This document shows, one piece after another, positions 41,018 through 54,031 of a DNA stretch of 64,000 nt. Origin of the DNA: Cladopsammia gracilis (Eukaryota > Cnidaria > Anthozoa > Scleractinia > Dendrophylliidae); the NCBI GenBank assembly GCA_022457155.1, contig JAJGOT010000257.1, positions 119,501 through 183,500 of the forward strand, written 5' to 3'. Below the pieces are notes generated by a model that had not been told where the DNA came from, made no database searches, and saw nothing but the letters and a program-made list of their open reading frames with translations. How positions within the stretch are numbered: the first letter of the stretch is position 1; each line of letters starts with the position of its first letter. The translations under genes were made by a program, and so were the position numbers.

Positions 41018-42635
41018 CCTCTATGGCTTAGTCAGTTACCGTAAAATCAGTGCATTTTCACTGCTTTTGATGAAATGTTGGACCAGATACGCATTTCTTG
41101 TCTGATCCCATTTTTGGGTTTTATGACAAATAATCCACGGGTTGAGTCGCTTACTTTAAATTCAGTGCATTTTCACTTTTTTTGATAAAATGTTGGACCA
41201 AATACGCATTTCTTGCCTGATTTCACTTTTCGGTCTTATGTGAAATAATCCACGGGTTTAGTCAGTAACAGTAAAATCAGTCCATTTTCAGTTCCTCTGA
41301 TCAGAAATGTTGGACCAAATACGCATTTCTTGCCTGATCCCTTTTTTCGATCTTATATGTGAAATAATCTACCGGTTTAGTTAGTTACCGTAACATAAGT
41401 GCATTTTCAATTCTTTTGATGAAATGTTGGACCAAATACGCATTTCTTGTCTGATCCCATTTTTCGGTCTTGTGTGAAATAATCCACCAGTTTAAATAGT
41501 TACCGTAAAATCAGTGCATTTTCACTACTGTTCATGAAATGTTGGACCAAATACGCATTTCTTGCCTGATCCCATTTTTTTCGATCTCATATGTGAAATA
41601 ATCTACCGGTTTTGTTAGTTACAGTATTGTGAAATAATCCACATGCAGGTTTAGTCTGTTACCGTAAAATCAGTGCATTTTCACTGCTTTTGATGAAATG
41701 TGGGACCAAATACGCATTTCTTGCCTGGCCCCAATTTTTGGGTTTTATGACAAATAATCCACGGGTTGAGTCGCTTACTTTAAATTCAGTGCATTTTCAC
41801 TTTTTTTGATAAAATGTTGGACCAAATACGCATTTCTTGCCTGATTTCACTTTTCGGTCTTATGTGAAATAATCCACGGGTTTAGTCAGTAACAGTAAAA
41901 TCAGTCCATTTTCAGTTCCTCTGATCAGAAATGTTGGACCAAATACGCATTTCTTGCCTGATCCCTTTTTTCGATCTTATATGTGAAATAATCTACCGGT
42001 TTAGTTAGTTACCGTAACATAAGTGCATTTTCAATTCTTTTGATGAAATGTTGGACCAAATACGCATTTCTTGTCTGATCCCATTTTTCGGTCTTGTGTG
42101 AAATAATCCACCAGTTTAAATAGTTACCGTAAAATCAGTGCATTTTCACTACTGTTCATGAAATGTTGGACCAAATACGCATTTCTTGCCTGATCCCATT
42201 TTTTTCGATCTCATATGTGAAATAATCTACCGGTTTTGTTAGTTACAGTATTGTGAAATAATCCACATGCAGGTTTAGTCTGTTACCGTAAAATCAGTGC
42301 ATTTTCACTGCTTTTGATGAAATGTGGGACCAAATACGCATTTCTTGCCTGGCCCCAATTTTTGGTTTTATGTCAAATAATCCACGGGTTGAGTCGCTTA
42401 CTTTAAATTCAGTGCATTTTCACTTTTTTTGATGAAATGTTGGACCAAATACGCATTTCTTGCCTGATCCCATTTTTCGGTCTTGTGTGAAATAATCCAC
42501 AGGTTTTGTCAGTTACCGTAAAATCAGTGCATTTTCACTTCTTTTGATGAAATGTTCGATCAAATACGCATTTCTTGCCTGATCCCATTTTTCGGTTTAA
42601 TGTGAAAGAATCTACCGGTTCGTCAGTTACCTGTC

Positions 42636-43639
42636 TAATACAGACACATTGTTATGAGGTAATTCGAGCTCTTTATTTTAAAATTACCCTGCTTAATAGT
42701 CAGACCCCTTTATTACTGGAACATTATTTATTAATTTTGTGAGTTTACATTATACCCGTAGAGGAGAAAAAAATGAAATGAAATGTATGAAAGGATCAAA
42801 TATGTCTATGAAAATACAGATGAATACTGAAAGTGAATAGAATTTTCGCACTTCCAGCAGTTGTCAAAGAAAAAAACGAGAAAGCCGTCTCAGACTTAAA
42901 CAGGATTCCAACCCATGACCTCGCCATACTGTTGCACCAATAGAATTTCCATTGACAATTGATTTCTGCATATTCAATCCTTAAACACTCGTTTATTCAT
43001 CCAATAATTATTATTTATTGTTGTAGTTGCTCGTTTGCAAATATTGTAACAATGGAGTAATCATGACTGTAAAATGTTACAGCAACAAATGACAGTCTCA
43101 TTATGTGCGGACAGAGAAAGCCACCAACGTTATTCACTTATTTATAAACGTCCATAAACTTAAGTTGTGAACAGGAAAATATACATAACAGACTAGTTGA
43201 TCTCATCGAAACTAATTCTCACATAGCTGGGGGTGAGAAAATTCTTTGAACAGCAGTGAAACATTTTCCCTCATGAAACGCTATCTAACAGTATATACAT
43301 GTTTAAGGTGTATTATAAAAAAGCAAAATGCTGCATTGAGAAGCACGTCAAATAGGTATGTATAGTGCGAGCACACTGTGAGGATCACAAATTTCACTCA
43401 TAAAAGCACAGTGTTGACCTTGAGCAACTTCTGTATTTAATTCAAACGATTTTGTTTACTCTATTGGCTTCGTCAATAATTTCGATGGAATTGAGTTCCT
43501 TTGTTCGCAAGGGGCCAAAGAAGCAGTTGTAAAAACATTTTAGAATTAGGCCTGGTTAAATGGCATGTCGAACTATATTCGCCATGTATGTAGGGTTGGA
43601 AACTTTTGAGCTCTAATGTCCTTTCTTGACAGTCTTCTG
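42636..43639. other. Stretch downstream of the KDZ gene, no gene recognised
   Basis: AT-rich sequence after the satellite. It would hold the 3' UTR and polyadenylation signal of the minus-strand KDZ gene; several AATAAA-like words are present but none can be chosen. Confidence 0.4.
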
Positions 43640-44483
43640 TCAAGTGCTTTCTGTATCTGAATCTGAATTTCCCAAGTCAGACTCGTCGTCACTGCCATAT
43701 TCGACATTAAGAAGCGAACGAAGGCCTTTCAGAACATCTGCTTCCTCTAGTTCGAGAGCGACGTCTCCATCATCGTCGTCAACATTACTTTCCACATCGC
43801 CGTCATCTTGAGTGTCTTCCAACACTTCGAGAACTCCTTCATCTTCATTGTCAACAATCTCAGAGTCTCCACTACCACTCGTGGAGAACAGTCGTTTGAG
43901 GTGCAGAGTGAAGATCCTGAGTTCGTCCAACTTTGTCAATGTGATTGATAGTAAACCACGAAAATCTGCCGACTCAGTTGTCAAGGCTAATTCATTTGAC
44001 CAGTTCTCTAAACGTGCAAGTTTTCCCTCATAATAACTTATTACTCTGACCATCTCTTCCTTTGTCATTTCCACTTCTTCGGTGCATATTTTGAACAAAT
44101 GGTTCAAATCAATGAGTTGCCTTTTAATACAATAAGCACAGGAGACGGCAGATCGGTATCAGCGTCGAGAATATTCCACAGAGGAGAGCTAATACTAAGG
44201 GCTTCTTTCACGACGATCTTTGCGGGATATTTGCAACCTGTTACGTTTGTTTGAAGCCATTGATACTCTTTCACCAATTGTTTAACAGCAGTGGTTGTCT
44301 TGGTGATCTGACCACACAATTTCTTAGCAATAGCTTGGCCATCTGTTAAATAAACAAACGATAAAAGAAAAAGATTATAACATCTTAAACTTTAAAGAGA
44401 AAAAAAACACGATAATAATAACAATAATATATTAACATAACATAACATAACATAACATAATAATAATAATAATGGAGAGAATC

Positions 44484-44518
<35 letters not shown>

Positions 44519-46031
44519 GTAATAATGATGATGATTTTAGAGAGGGTAACACCAAGGTAACTGTAGGTTAATTAGGGCGCCCTTGAAAAACACAATTCAC
44601 AGTCCCGAGAGAAAATGGAACACAACAAGCACGAAGATGGGCTAGAGCTTAGAGCTTACTGGAAGATCTTATCGAGAGATTGAGGACAGGCTACGCTATA
44701 AAGTATGATCTATAGCAAACTGGCATAAAGCAAAGTTCCAAGCGGCTGCATAGGTCAGGTTAAAAGATGTTGACACCCACACCTCATTCTGTGGTACAAA
44801 TACGGATTTTGGAATCAAGAACGCAGATGTTTATCTCAAACTTCTTACAAAAACAATCAACCATCTTAACTTCGTCAATGACTGTGTCAGTCACTTGTTA
44901 GGATCAACCTTTCACGTTCCTGGTTTCTTTCATGTGTGCCTGAACAACCACTTGTACTGCTGAACTCCTTACATCAGCAATGGTTTTACCATCGCGGATC
45001 GCAAACACCCCAATAGCAGTATACTTTTAGCTACTGCTGCCAACAATGCATACTTTTGCCAGTAAAAATGCATGGATATAAAGATTAAAAATTGTACTTC
45101 TGACTTTTGATTACGTATCTGTATACCTGCATATTTCCTCATCAACTGCAAGAGAAACCACCTTTCAGAACACTTTCCATGCATAGACAACAACAAGCCT
45201 TTTCGGCGCTTATCTAGCTACTGTCTGGAGACCACCGTGGTTGACCGTTCTCCATATTCTTGAGCTCAAGGTCCAAGCTATGATAACGGTGAATAAATGA
45301 GAGAAATCTCATGAATGAACAACTGCGAAAATGTCATTCTCCTTACATTTAGAACATTATTGTTACTTCAAAATATAACTTAGCGGATCTCCAGAGTGAT
45401 GTCACACCGGTCAAGCTGCTCTGTTAGGATCTTCCAAGTGTCAGACCCAGAGGTACTTCTTTGCAAGCTGGTCCTGTTAACATTAAAAGAAAAAGTGAAA
45501 TGAAAAGCACGAATAAGGCAATACAGAGCAAACAAACCCAACGTAAAAAAGGGTTCTGGGCAAAACGCAACAATTGTTATATTATGAAGATGACAATAAA
45601 TATATAAAATAAATATTACATATTGATATGTATTATAATAATCACGTACTAAGGTAGAAAGTTAACAACAACAACAACGAAATGTGCCGCAATTCATTGT
45701 AGTCCAGATAATATTATTGTTTGATGTACAGTCATTGTAATCAGAATAGTATGCTTAAAACGTGTACCAGATAGTTTGCATTATACCTCACAGAGTAGTA
45801 CCGTCGTAACTTCTCGGGATAGGCCTCTGCCGATGAATCTTCACAAAGAAACAATAAAAGCTAAGCAAAAATGTCTTTTCTTTAGATTTTGAAATTTAGG
45901 AAGATGGATGAGACCTTAAAATATTTACATTTCATGAGCCCGTTCAAGCCCAGATCACACGTACAATTTTACAATGAAACTGGAGCAACAATCCATATTA
46001 TGAAGAAGGCTTCATTTATTGGATTCTTGTG

Positions 46032-46096
<65 letters not shown>

Positions 46097-46383
46097 TGAA
46101 TAAATGTAAATTTGCCCTGAGTGGGATTTGAACCCACGTGCCCCTGTACACTAGTCAGGTGTGATAACCACTACACCATCAGGACAACCATGCTAGCAAC
46201 ATGGCAATCGAAGAGGTGATTTATGTGGTTCAGACGTGGGCCTCCCGGGATTTTTTTCTTTCGAGGTGACAAGGCAGGGGAAGCCTATAACTCCATTTGA
46301 AACCCAACTAAGGATCAAATTCATGATGCACGACCGAAGTCAACTTAGCGAGTGACAAGGGAGGATCCACAAGGGATACAGGC

Positions 46384-46461
<78 letters not shown>

Positions 46462-46598
46462 CTAGTTAAAAAGACCGAAAATGGACAACTCTTTTTAACT
46501 AGTTTTTTATTATATCCACCGAATCCGGACTGTGAATCCATTATTGTGATCCTTTTGGTATGACATCTTTCGTTGGCTCAGGCAGCACCTTCAAAACC

Positions 46599-46632
<34 letters not shown>

Positions 46633-49600
46633 AGTATATGAGAGAACCCCTTACCCTGCACACCCCAAATAATCATATTTACTGAATAAATGTTTGAAAG
46701 AAAATTTGCCCTGAGTGGGATTTGAACCCACGTCCCCCTGTACACTAGTCAGGTGTATATACAATTATGTATACAATGTGCCCTCCCGGTTATTACCATA
46801 ATGGCTTTATGGCAACTCCTGAACTTGGGCACAGGATGTACGGTATATATATAAATCATTATACCAGGATACCAGGAAGTGAAAGGCATTAACCATAATA
46901 AATGAGTCGCATATTCTTCACATTGTCTAGACAACCTCAAAGGACCAGATTTGTGATGGACAATTTTTCTGCCTCACTCCACTCTTCCTCATTTGAAATG
47001 TCCACTTTTGTACCTTACAATATAAAATGGGCCATTGTAACGTAAATTTGCTCAGTTAATCGGCACCCAAACCAGTTGGCTCTTCCTAGATGGGATATTT
47101 TACGTGAGAAACAAAAGTAGAATTGCCACATTTGTTACACTGGCACCATACCTGTTTCAGCAAGCTTACTTATAAGCAAAGCCAGTTGATCCTCAGTTTC
47201 TTTTTTGGTTTCCATGGCTTTCTTTAAGTGGTCACAAAGGCGTTCCCCTACAAAAAGGCAAATCATCTATTTAATCTTGAAGCTGAATCTCTCTGAGTAA
47301 ACACCCTAACAAGGGAAGACTTGAACTCTACGACAGTTCTACGAAAACCTGTTTGAATCAGTCCTGATTAAAATGCTTTATCAAGAATCTCTCGTAAGCA
47401 ACCATCTCCCATAAGTGGTCATCTCTACTAAGCAAGAGGGTGCGCTCTCTTACAAGTAATTCAAGAAAAAGAAACTGGCAATGAAATGATATGGTGACAA
47501 TTACATTAAAAAGTAGAGAATAACTCAATGTGGTATTGTAATCTCTAACATAATGACGACCCTCGCAAAAAGCAATTCTTCAATGTTACAGCCTGGGCCA
47601 ATTAAAACATTGTAAAATGCAAGACATACCAATATTTGAAAATAGACTTCTTTGCATAATGAACTAAGAAGTCAGTAAGAGTATCCACTCTGTGGGCTGG
47701 AGTCATCTCTTTGGTAATCTTTGATGATGGCCTTAGGTAAGACCACAACCTTTCCATGACCTCACCATCACTCAGACCAAAGCCCTCCAGTCGTTTCCCA
47801 CTATAGTTGACCTGTTATAAAAACAGTTATCTTGTTGTATCTATTTATTTGCAATTTACAGCTACAATCGTTTGCAAAATACCTTGGACCACCCTATATT
47901 TTAATTGACTTTTTAACAATTTTCAGTCTACATTGCTGATGTTCGCTTCCCCCGGGCCCCCAATAACAATGTTGGATCTAAACTTTGGAACCCAAATCAA
48001 TCTTCATGCGGTTGGCAAGCCCCCGGTATCTCCAATCACCACCCAACATTGATATGGGGGGGGAAGGGGGGAGGGGGTTAATGCACTACAAAATTAATCA
48101 AAATTTAGTCAAGTGGTTGAAGGTTTTTGATAACGATTGTAGGTGAGATTTTCTCAGATTGTGCAAAATTGGGTTTCCTTGATTGAGAGCCCTCTGTAAC
48201 AATTTAGTTCCCTCATTTAAACAATTAAGTCCCAATACACTGTACCAACCCCAGCAATGCCACACATGTAATGTTCAAAAGGACAAAATTAATAACCTTA
48301 AACTTGGCAAACATTCAAATCAAAACATCATATCATAAATGCTACAATAAGCTTAAAGCTTTCTGTGTGCAATTGTACCTGACATGAAACCTTGTGACCA
48401 TAGCAATGAAATGGAGGGATAGCAAGTACAACACTGTCCATCAGGCTCTCCTGGTGAGTGTTCTAAAACAATAATAATGAATAGCATTTACAATATTTCC
48501 AAAAAAACTGATTTTAAGGTAATCAATGGAATGGAATGATTCAATATGTATACCAGGGGCGGATTCAGGGGGGGGGGGTGAAATGGGTGAATTTTCACCC
48601 CCCCCCCCCCCCCCCCTTTCTGAGACCCTTTCTTTCTTTTTTCTAAAGTATTTCTCAAATAAATAATATTTTACTAATATTTTATTAAAATTTCACCCTC
48701 CATTTCAAAATCCTGGATCCGCCCCTGGTATACTACAAAGGTAAGTGAAGTTTCAAAGTAACTTATTACTTGTACAGGCTGCAACAAAATCATAGTCCAA
48801 TATTGGTAATTGCAGCTTTGACCTTTGAAATCAAGACAACACGGGAGACAACATCACCACTTCAAAATCAAGTGGAAAAATTGCCAAGGAATGGAGAATA
48901 AAGTGGCTGATAATGAAAGGGAAACTTGTGTACTTGTGTCATTAAATTAACTAATGCAATTATAATGATGGTACAAAAAATAGAATCATATACAGCAAAA
49001 GTGAAAACAACATAATTATACTAATACAATTGCGCCTTTAAAACTATTTATAAAAGGGGAGCTTAAAGTACAATGTAAATGTGAAACTTATAAAAATAAG
49101 ACAAACAACATATTTGAACTTGTCTTTAAGTGTTGCTTACACTTTTCCATAACATTAATGTAAAATCCACAGTTGGGCAAATCTTACTTTCAGATGTGTA
49201 TCTAAGACACATGCAATGTCATAAAAGAAGAATATTGTAATGTTTTTTCTTGTCAAGCTTTTCTTTGATCCACTTCAGCAGAAATACTGCATTTCCAATC
49301 CTGGAAGTGACAATTAAGATAAACATTAACAACTTGGTTGTTAAAAGTATATTAATATTATTTTGATCAGGGTTTTCACAAACTTTCCCCTGTCAGATGT
49401 GAACATTATTTTTAGTGGCAATTTGTTCATATTCTATTATTAAATTTCAACCCTGTTGATAATGCTGGGTATGCTTAGATGGGAACTCGACTGCATCCTT
49501 AAAACATAGCCTTAAGTATATAAACTTATTTTGTGTAAATGACATAAATTAATACTGATTACATGCAGTTTGTGGGCGGCACGGTGGTCTAGTGGTTAGC

Positions 49601-52600
49601 GCGTCGAACTTTCAACCTGAAGGTCGGTGGTTCGAAGCCTGGTCTCTGCCGTCGTGTTGTTTCCTTAGACAAGAAACTTTACTCCACACTGTCTCTCTCC
49701 ACCCAGGTGTATAAATGGGTACCGGCGACAAAATGCTGGGGGTAACCTTGCGATGGACTAGCATCCCATCCTGGGGGGAGTAGCAATATTCTTAGTCGCT
49801 TCATGCTATAGAAACCGGGTTTAAGCTCCGGCCGTTGTGAGCCTTCTGGCTCGGGTGCGCGACTTTACTTACATGCAGTTTGAGATGTCAATTGCTATCC
49901 AATAGATATAAATTTATACATACTCCTCTCCCCTCTTTAAACTGAAAAATTTTAACGGCACTTCATGTCTGCAGCCAGCTCCAAAGAGGGCAGTCTCATC
50001 CAATTTTTTGGACTTTATTTTTGACCGAAGATTGGAACCTGCTTGAAATTGGTTGCATGAGTCCTATATAATGGAATATATAATGGAATTAAAAAGAAGC
50101 AGAATTATGAAAACAAAACAAAACAAAACCTGGATACTGATAGTTACTTATTTTTGTCACAAAAAAATGACAGCATTTCAGCACTTTCTTTTTTTTTAAC
50201 AACCTGATAAGTGTACAAGTAACAAACTTCAAATACATGTACCTTTTTTCTTGTAAAAGAAACCATTGGTAATGCTTATTCTTTCAATCAAGCTGTAGAA
50301 TGTTATCTTTGCCTCGTGCGGGTGAAGGTCTTGGGTTAGTTTCAAATGTAAGTGGCACTAGCATTTATAACCAGTGTTATGTTGTATTGCATATTACATG
50401 TAGATGGAACAAGTGTGTTATCTGCATAATGAACACCAACATGACAGCCCCTCCTCCTTTACCCGGGCTTGGGACCGGCAAAAGTGCAAACATAAAAACA
50501 CTCTTGGCAGAGTTAACTGTCACAAGATGTCAAATTATTAAAATAAAAATTATATATAATTATGAAATTGCCGCACAATAACAAAATTCTCCAAATGGTA
50601 TGATTTTTAAATCGGAATTGCAGTGAAACTCACTGGTGCTTTGGAAGTGGGCTTCTTATTATAAGATGTTATAAAGGAGTCCACCTTGTCTTGCTCAATA
50701 AACAAAACCTCTCCATGATTGGGTGCTTTGGCACTTGTCCCAGCACTGCACTTCCTCGCACAACCAAACAATGCATCAATGGAAATATACATGTTTCAAT
50801 TTTCCTAAAACAGTAACAGGTTTTCCACATCATCAACATTTACAAAATTAATAATATTGTAGATTTCTACACGGCAATTATTCCACTTAACAGGTCGATT
50901 GCACTGAGAGAAATTATGTCATACATATATAGGAGATTTCCTAACAACTGAAAAACTATTAACAAACCTTAGGACAGGCTGGACATTCATGATCTTCACC
51001 CAACAGAGAATTGAAATAGGAAAGGTTGTTCAAAATACTGGATAAAAACCTAAACTCTCCAAAACACTCTCCAACAAGAAGCCTGTAAACATCCTTGACC
51101 TGCAAAACAGAGTATTAGTCAGCATAACAACAAAGAACTAAGAAAAGCTTGTTTTCTTGTAAAACTGAAGGAAATTTCTCTCCAAATGGAAGTTTGACTC
51201 GAAAAGCCTTGACTGTGACTTGTTGGGCTGTACTCTAACAGTGTTCAGGGGCCAAGGGCTAATAACGTTTGTCTTTAGGCAACTATGAAAACTTACTTTT
51301 TATTTTGTCTTAAGTTTAATATGTAATAAATACATGCAAGTACTCAAGAATTCCCCCTGCACTTATTTTGTGCCTTCATCACTGCCTTTAATTGGTGCTT
51401 TGTAACAGAAACAATCCACATTTAACTCTCTTTTTATAATTATGTTTGACAAAACAAACTGAAAACTGTGTTAATAAAATTGCTGAAACAGACTGCGACC
51501 ACTTTGGTCGCCAATGGTGAATTGAAAAAAATGGTGATTCATATTGCCATGGAAGTTGCAAATTTGGTGACTTGTATTTCGGCAGTGATGTAGTAAGATG
51601 ATGAACTTGATCACTTTATTTGGCAATAGCCCCTTCCCAAAATGTATGAAGAGGACACAAAGAATAGTTTGCTCATACCAATTTGAATTTGATCACAGAC
51701 CTGCCACTTAAATAATTTAGGGTCAAAATGCTCAGAAGTAAAATGTCTCATGTAATATGTGTCTTGCAGAGGAAAATTAAAATGCATTTTTAGATTGGTG
51801 ACCAAAATGTTATATTTGGTGACCTTTTTACCAGTGCAGGTTGCAAAAATGCTACTCAGAAAAAAGTATAGCTTGGTGAGCTGATTACAAGCTATAACCA
51901 ATATCTTGTTCAACATTATAATAGGAAGATGCTGGAACAACAAAATTATTAAATACTTACATAAACTTTTGAAAGGGAAGGAGCCAGCCACTGGATTGCT
52001 TGGTAAGCAGTTTTCAGTGAAACTCTGCACTCCAGGAAGAAATACTGAAGTAGCCTCATCAAACCTTGATCAAAAGCAACTACAGGCTGCTTGGGAGTAG
52101 ATGGCCAAAAGCCATTCCTCACAAGAGTCACAGCTTCAGGCTCATGCGAACAGAATTTCACTTTAATGGCATGCTGTTGGCCTAAAAAAAAGTATTTCAG
52201 GCCAGAAAGTAAAGGTATACATGTATGCTAAGACCATAACAATCCCTTAAAGAATTTGGCAAGTGGGAAGGGAATACCCATGATGCAGACTACATGTGCA
52301 TTTGAGGAGCAAGGCAACTGTCTCCCACTCATGTGGCCTGCATTGAAATCCCAGAATTGACACCACATGCGGGCTGAATTTGACCTATTAGTTCTCATCC
52401 CTGTTCCTAGGTTGTCAACATTAAAACTGTTGATCTGACTCGTCAAAACAAGCCTTTTAGCTAGTGCTACATCAGTGCTACAATGACAATCCACAATAAA
52501 AATTTGTAAACATTTCATTTCATTTATGACAAACACAATCAAAACTTACCATTCATACCAATTGCTGTAATGTCACGAATGTAACTATGATCATTATTAT

Positions 52601-54031
52601 GTACTGTGGACCAGACGCATTCATCAAACTGATAGGGAACGTACCTACCATCCTGAATTTGAAAAGAGGGAATAATACTAATGGTATCTTACTTTGTGGC
52701 TAAGTTGCTGTCTTTCTCATCAGTATAGATGTATCACTTTAACTTGGCTCTTAAATCAATAATATTTGCGTATTAAAGAATGAAGATTAGAACATATTTT
52801 TGGACATGAAAATGGGCATGGCTTTTTCACTAAAGGTTTGGCATTGATCTCTTTTTAGTACCCTGGGTGTTTACCTGTAGCAGTGGTGCATTTGTTGATC
52901 GAATAAATTCTTTTGAATAACATAAACAATCAGTCACATTGAACTGCTGAAAAATACAACCTGAATAATTTATAGGTGAAGAAACTATGATTTAAATGTA
53001 CATTCTGTTAGTTAGATATTGCAGTTAAAACATTTCAAGACAACAAAAAAAGACCACCGTTAAAAAGTGAGGAGAGTTCAGTGTGTGATTATATGAGCCG
53101 GGTTGGTCCAGTTTGATGAGATGACTTTCAACCTGGTATAACATGAGGTGGCCCAGCCCTGGCCAGACCTAAATTTAGCATCAATGATTTAGGCTGAAAG
53201 TTGTTGTTTTGAAAATGGTGGTGAAGCATAGATTGTTTTAAAAAAGCATTTTCCCAGCTTTTTTGGTTCTTTGTGCTTTCAGAACTAACCAGTCTTTATG
53301 TCATTTAGAAAGAAAAGTGACCATTTACACCCGGGCATTTACAGGCCAGCAAGTTTGCTCTAAGGCATTTTTTTTTTTGCTGTTCCGGTTAGCCGGGCTG
53401 GCCCAGTAAACGCGATTACATGGAATAATTTCAGCTCAGTTAGCCGGGATCCCTTATAAGCTGCTGGCCTAGTTGTCATGTCATTGCAAAGTTGATTTTT
53501 GTTGTCTCGGCAAAACTAGGCCAGCCCTCTATAAACTTTAGATTCATTCATCAATAACATGACAATCCACATAACTAGGGAATATTATACCTTCCAGAAT
53601 TCCGGCTGGTGCAAGGTTTTACCTCCAGCATGGACAGCCCCTATGTGCTCTTGGCATACAAACTGCCCAGGACTGCACTGAAGGCATCTCCCTACAGCCT
53701 GTTCTCCACAGCAAGGTATCACACATTTCTGATCGACCTCCAACGACTGCAGTGATACCATTGCTGAAAGAAGATTTTCCCTGACATCTTTCCACGACGC
53801 GGCGAGCCTAACCTTTCTTTCGCGGTAGGCTTTAATTTTTTTTCTCAATTTTACTTTTCGAAACCTTGCCGTTTTAGTTTTCGAGACAGAATCCGCAGAA
53901 TCAACGGCTTCATCTAGTGGAGACATTTCTTCCGCGAAACCGGTAGCGCCAAATGCGCTTGTTGTCGTCGAAGTTGACGGTGCATCCAGCTGCTGAACCG
54001 CGTATCGAATATGAGGGGTGTTTACCGCCAA
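43640..54031 (-). CDS. KDZ-family transposase gene, 11 exons, apparently damaged
   Basis: Exons in transcript order: 53591-54031, 52550-52652, 51961-52181, 50968-51099, 50634-50804, 49924-50063, 49188-49300, 48379-48462, 47630-47811, 47152-47247, 43640-44342; all use GT-AG sites. Exon 1 has the cysteine cluster CVIPCCGEQAVGRCLQC with CQEH, as in KDZ CxC domains. Exon 3: FWPSTPKQPVVAF. Exon 4: ECPACPK. Exon 5: ISIDALFGCARKCSAGTS. Exon 6: DETALFGAGCRHEVPLKF. Exon 7: YDIACVLDTHLK. Exon 8: IPPFHCYGHKVSCQ. Exon 9: SDGEVMERLWSYL. This motif order is that of KDZ transposases. The tail is acidic. Damage: TGA at the start of exon 5, and frame breaks in exon 7 (A-run), at exon 10 (G-run) and in exon 11 (A-run, near 44112). 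The true start codon is unclear because the frame is open upstream of 54031. Confidence 0.85.
46036..46457. repeat. Long (AT)n runs flanking the tRNA-like unit
   Basis: AT runs at 46036-46096 and 46388-46457, with a third at 46602-46630. ORFs of alternating Tyr/Ile across them are artefacts. Confidence 0.9.
46114..46185 (-). tRNA. tRNA-like gene, possible tRNA-Thr(AGT) or pseudogene
   Basis: On the minus strand: acceptor GTCCTGA pairs with TCAGGGC (one G-U). The D arm contains TAGTGGTTATC. The anticodon arm is CCTGA-CTAGTGT-ACAGG, with an A-A mismatch at the loop end and AGT in anticodon position. The T arm GTGGG-TTCAAAT-CCCAC is perfect. Length 72 nt. A truncated copy with the same flank lies at 46708-46757, so this may be a tRNA-derived repeat and not an active gene. 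Confidence 0.5.
46708..46757 (-). pseudogene. Truncated copy of the tRNA-like unit
   Basis: It matches the 3' two-thirds of the 46114-46185 unit (acceptor 3' strand, T arm, anticodon arm) and then diverges into AT-rich sequence. Both copies are bordered by ACTGAATAAATGT, supporting a repeat family. Confidence 0.6.
48554..48727. mobile_element. MITE with CAGGGGCGGATCCAGG ends
   Basis: CAGGGGCGGATTCAGG at the left and CCTGGATCCGCCCCTG at the right are inverse. GTATAC adjoins both edges. The interior carries a G-run, a C-run and AT-rich sequence. It lies in intron 7 of the KDZ gene. Confidence 0.82.
49573..49868 (+). mobile_element. tRNA-derived SINE with 14-bp target duplication
   Basis: The 5' end has RNA polymerase III box A-like (GGTCTAGTGGTTAGCGCG) and box B-like (GGTTCGAAGCC) sequences. 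A non-tRNA body follows with GCGATGGACTAGCATCCCAT. TTACATGCAGTTTG is exactly repeated on both sides (49559-49572 and 49869-49882). The 296-bp unit sits in intron 6 of the KDZ gene. Confidence 0.88.

Larger units (their letters stand above)
38500..42635. repeat. 118-bp satellite array, about 27 monomers, with insertions
   Basis: The monomer contains GATGAAATGTTGGACCAAAT, ACGCATTTCTTGCCTGATCC and AATCAGTGCATTTTCACT, spaced about 116-120 bp. Two blocks, 38.5-40.16 kb and 41.02-42.63 kb, are separated by two foldback insertions. In the second block a 624-bp unit is tandemly duplicated almost exactly (about 41.10-41.73 and 41.73-42.35 kb), forming a higher-order repeat. It lies between the two long genes of the giant element. 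Confidence 0.93.
44343..47151. other. Intron 10 of the KDZ gene
   Basis: Contains AAT-type microsatellite patches (about 44410-44525), three AT-runs (46036-46096, 46388-46457, 46602-46630), a tRNA-like unit and a truncated repeat of it. An inverted repeat at about 46458-46510 pairs AAAAAACTAGTTAAAAAG with its complement. No other coding sequence seen. Confidence 0.6.

Noticed and set aside
38500..42635. Regular repeats that might suggest a CRISPR array
   Set aside because: The monomers are 118 bp and head to tail, and the spacers are not unique; this is a eukaryotic satellite.
43626..44033. Ser/Thr-rich plus-strand ORFs at 43.6-44.0 kb
   Set aside because: Antisense of the acidic KDZ C-terminal exon.
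53060..53560. GGCTGGCC/TAGCCGGG-rich patch in KDZ intron 1 as a MITE
   Set aside because: Words repeat loosely but I could not define inverted ends or a target duplication.
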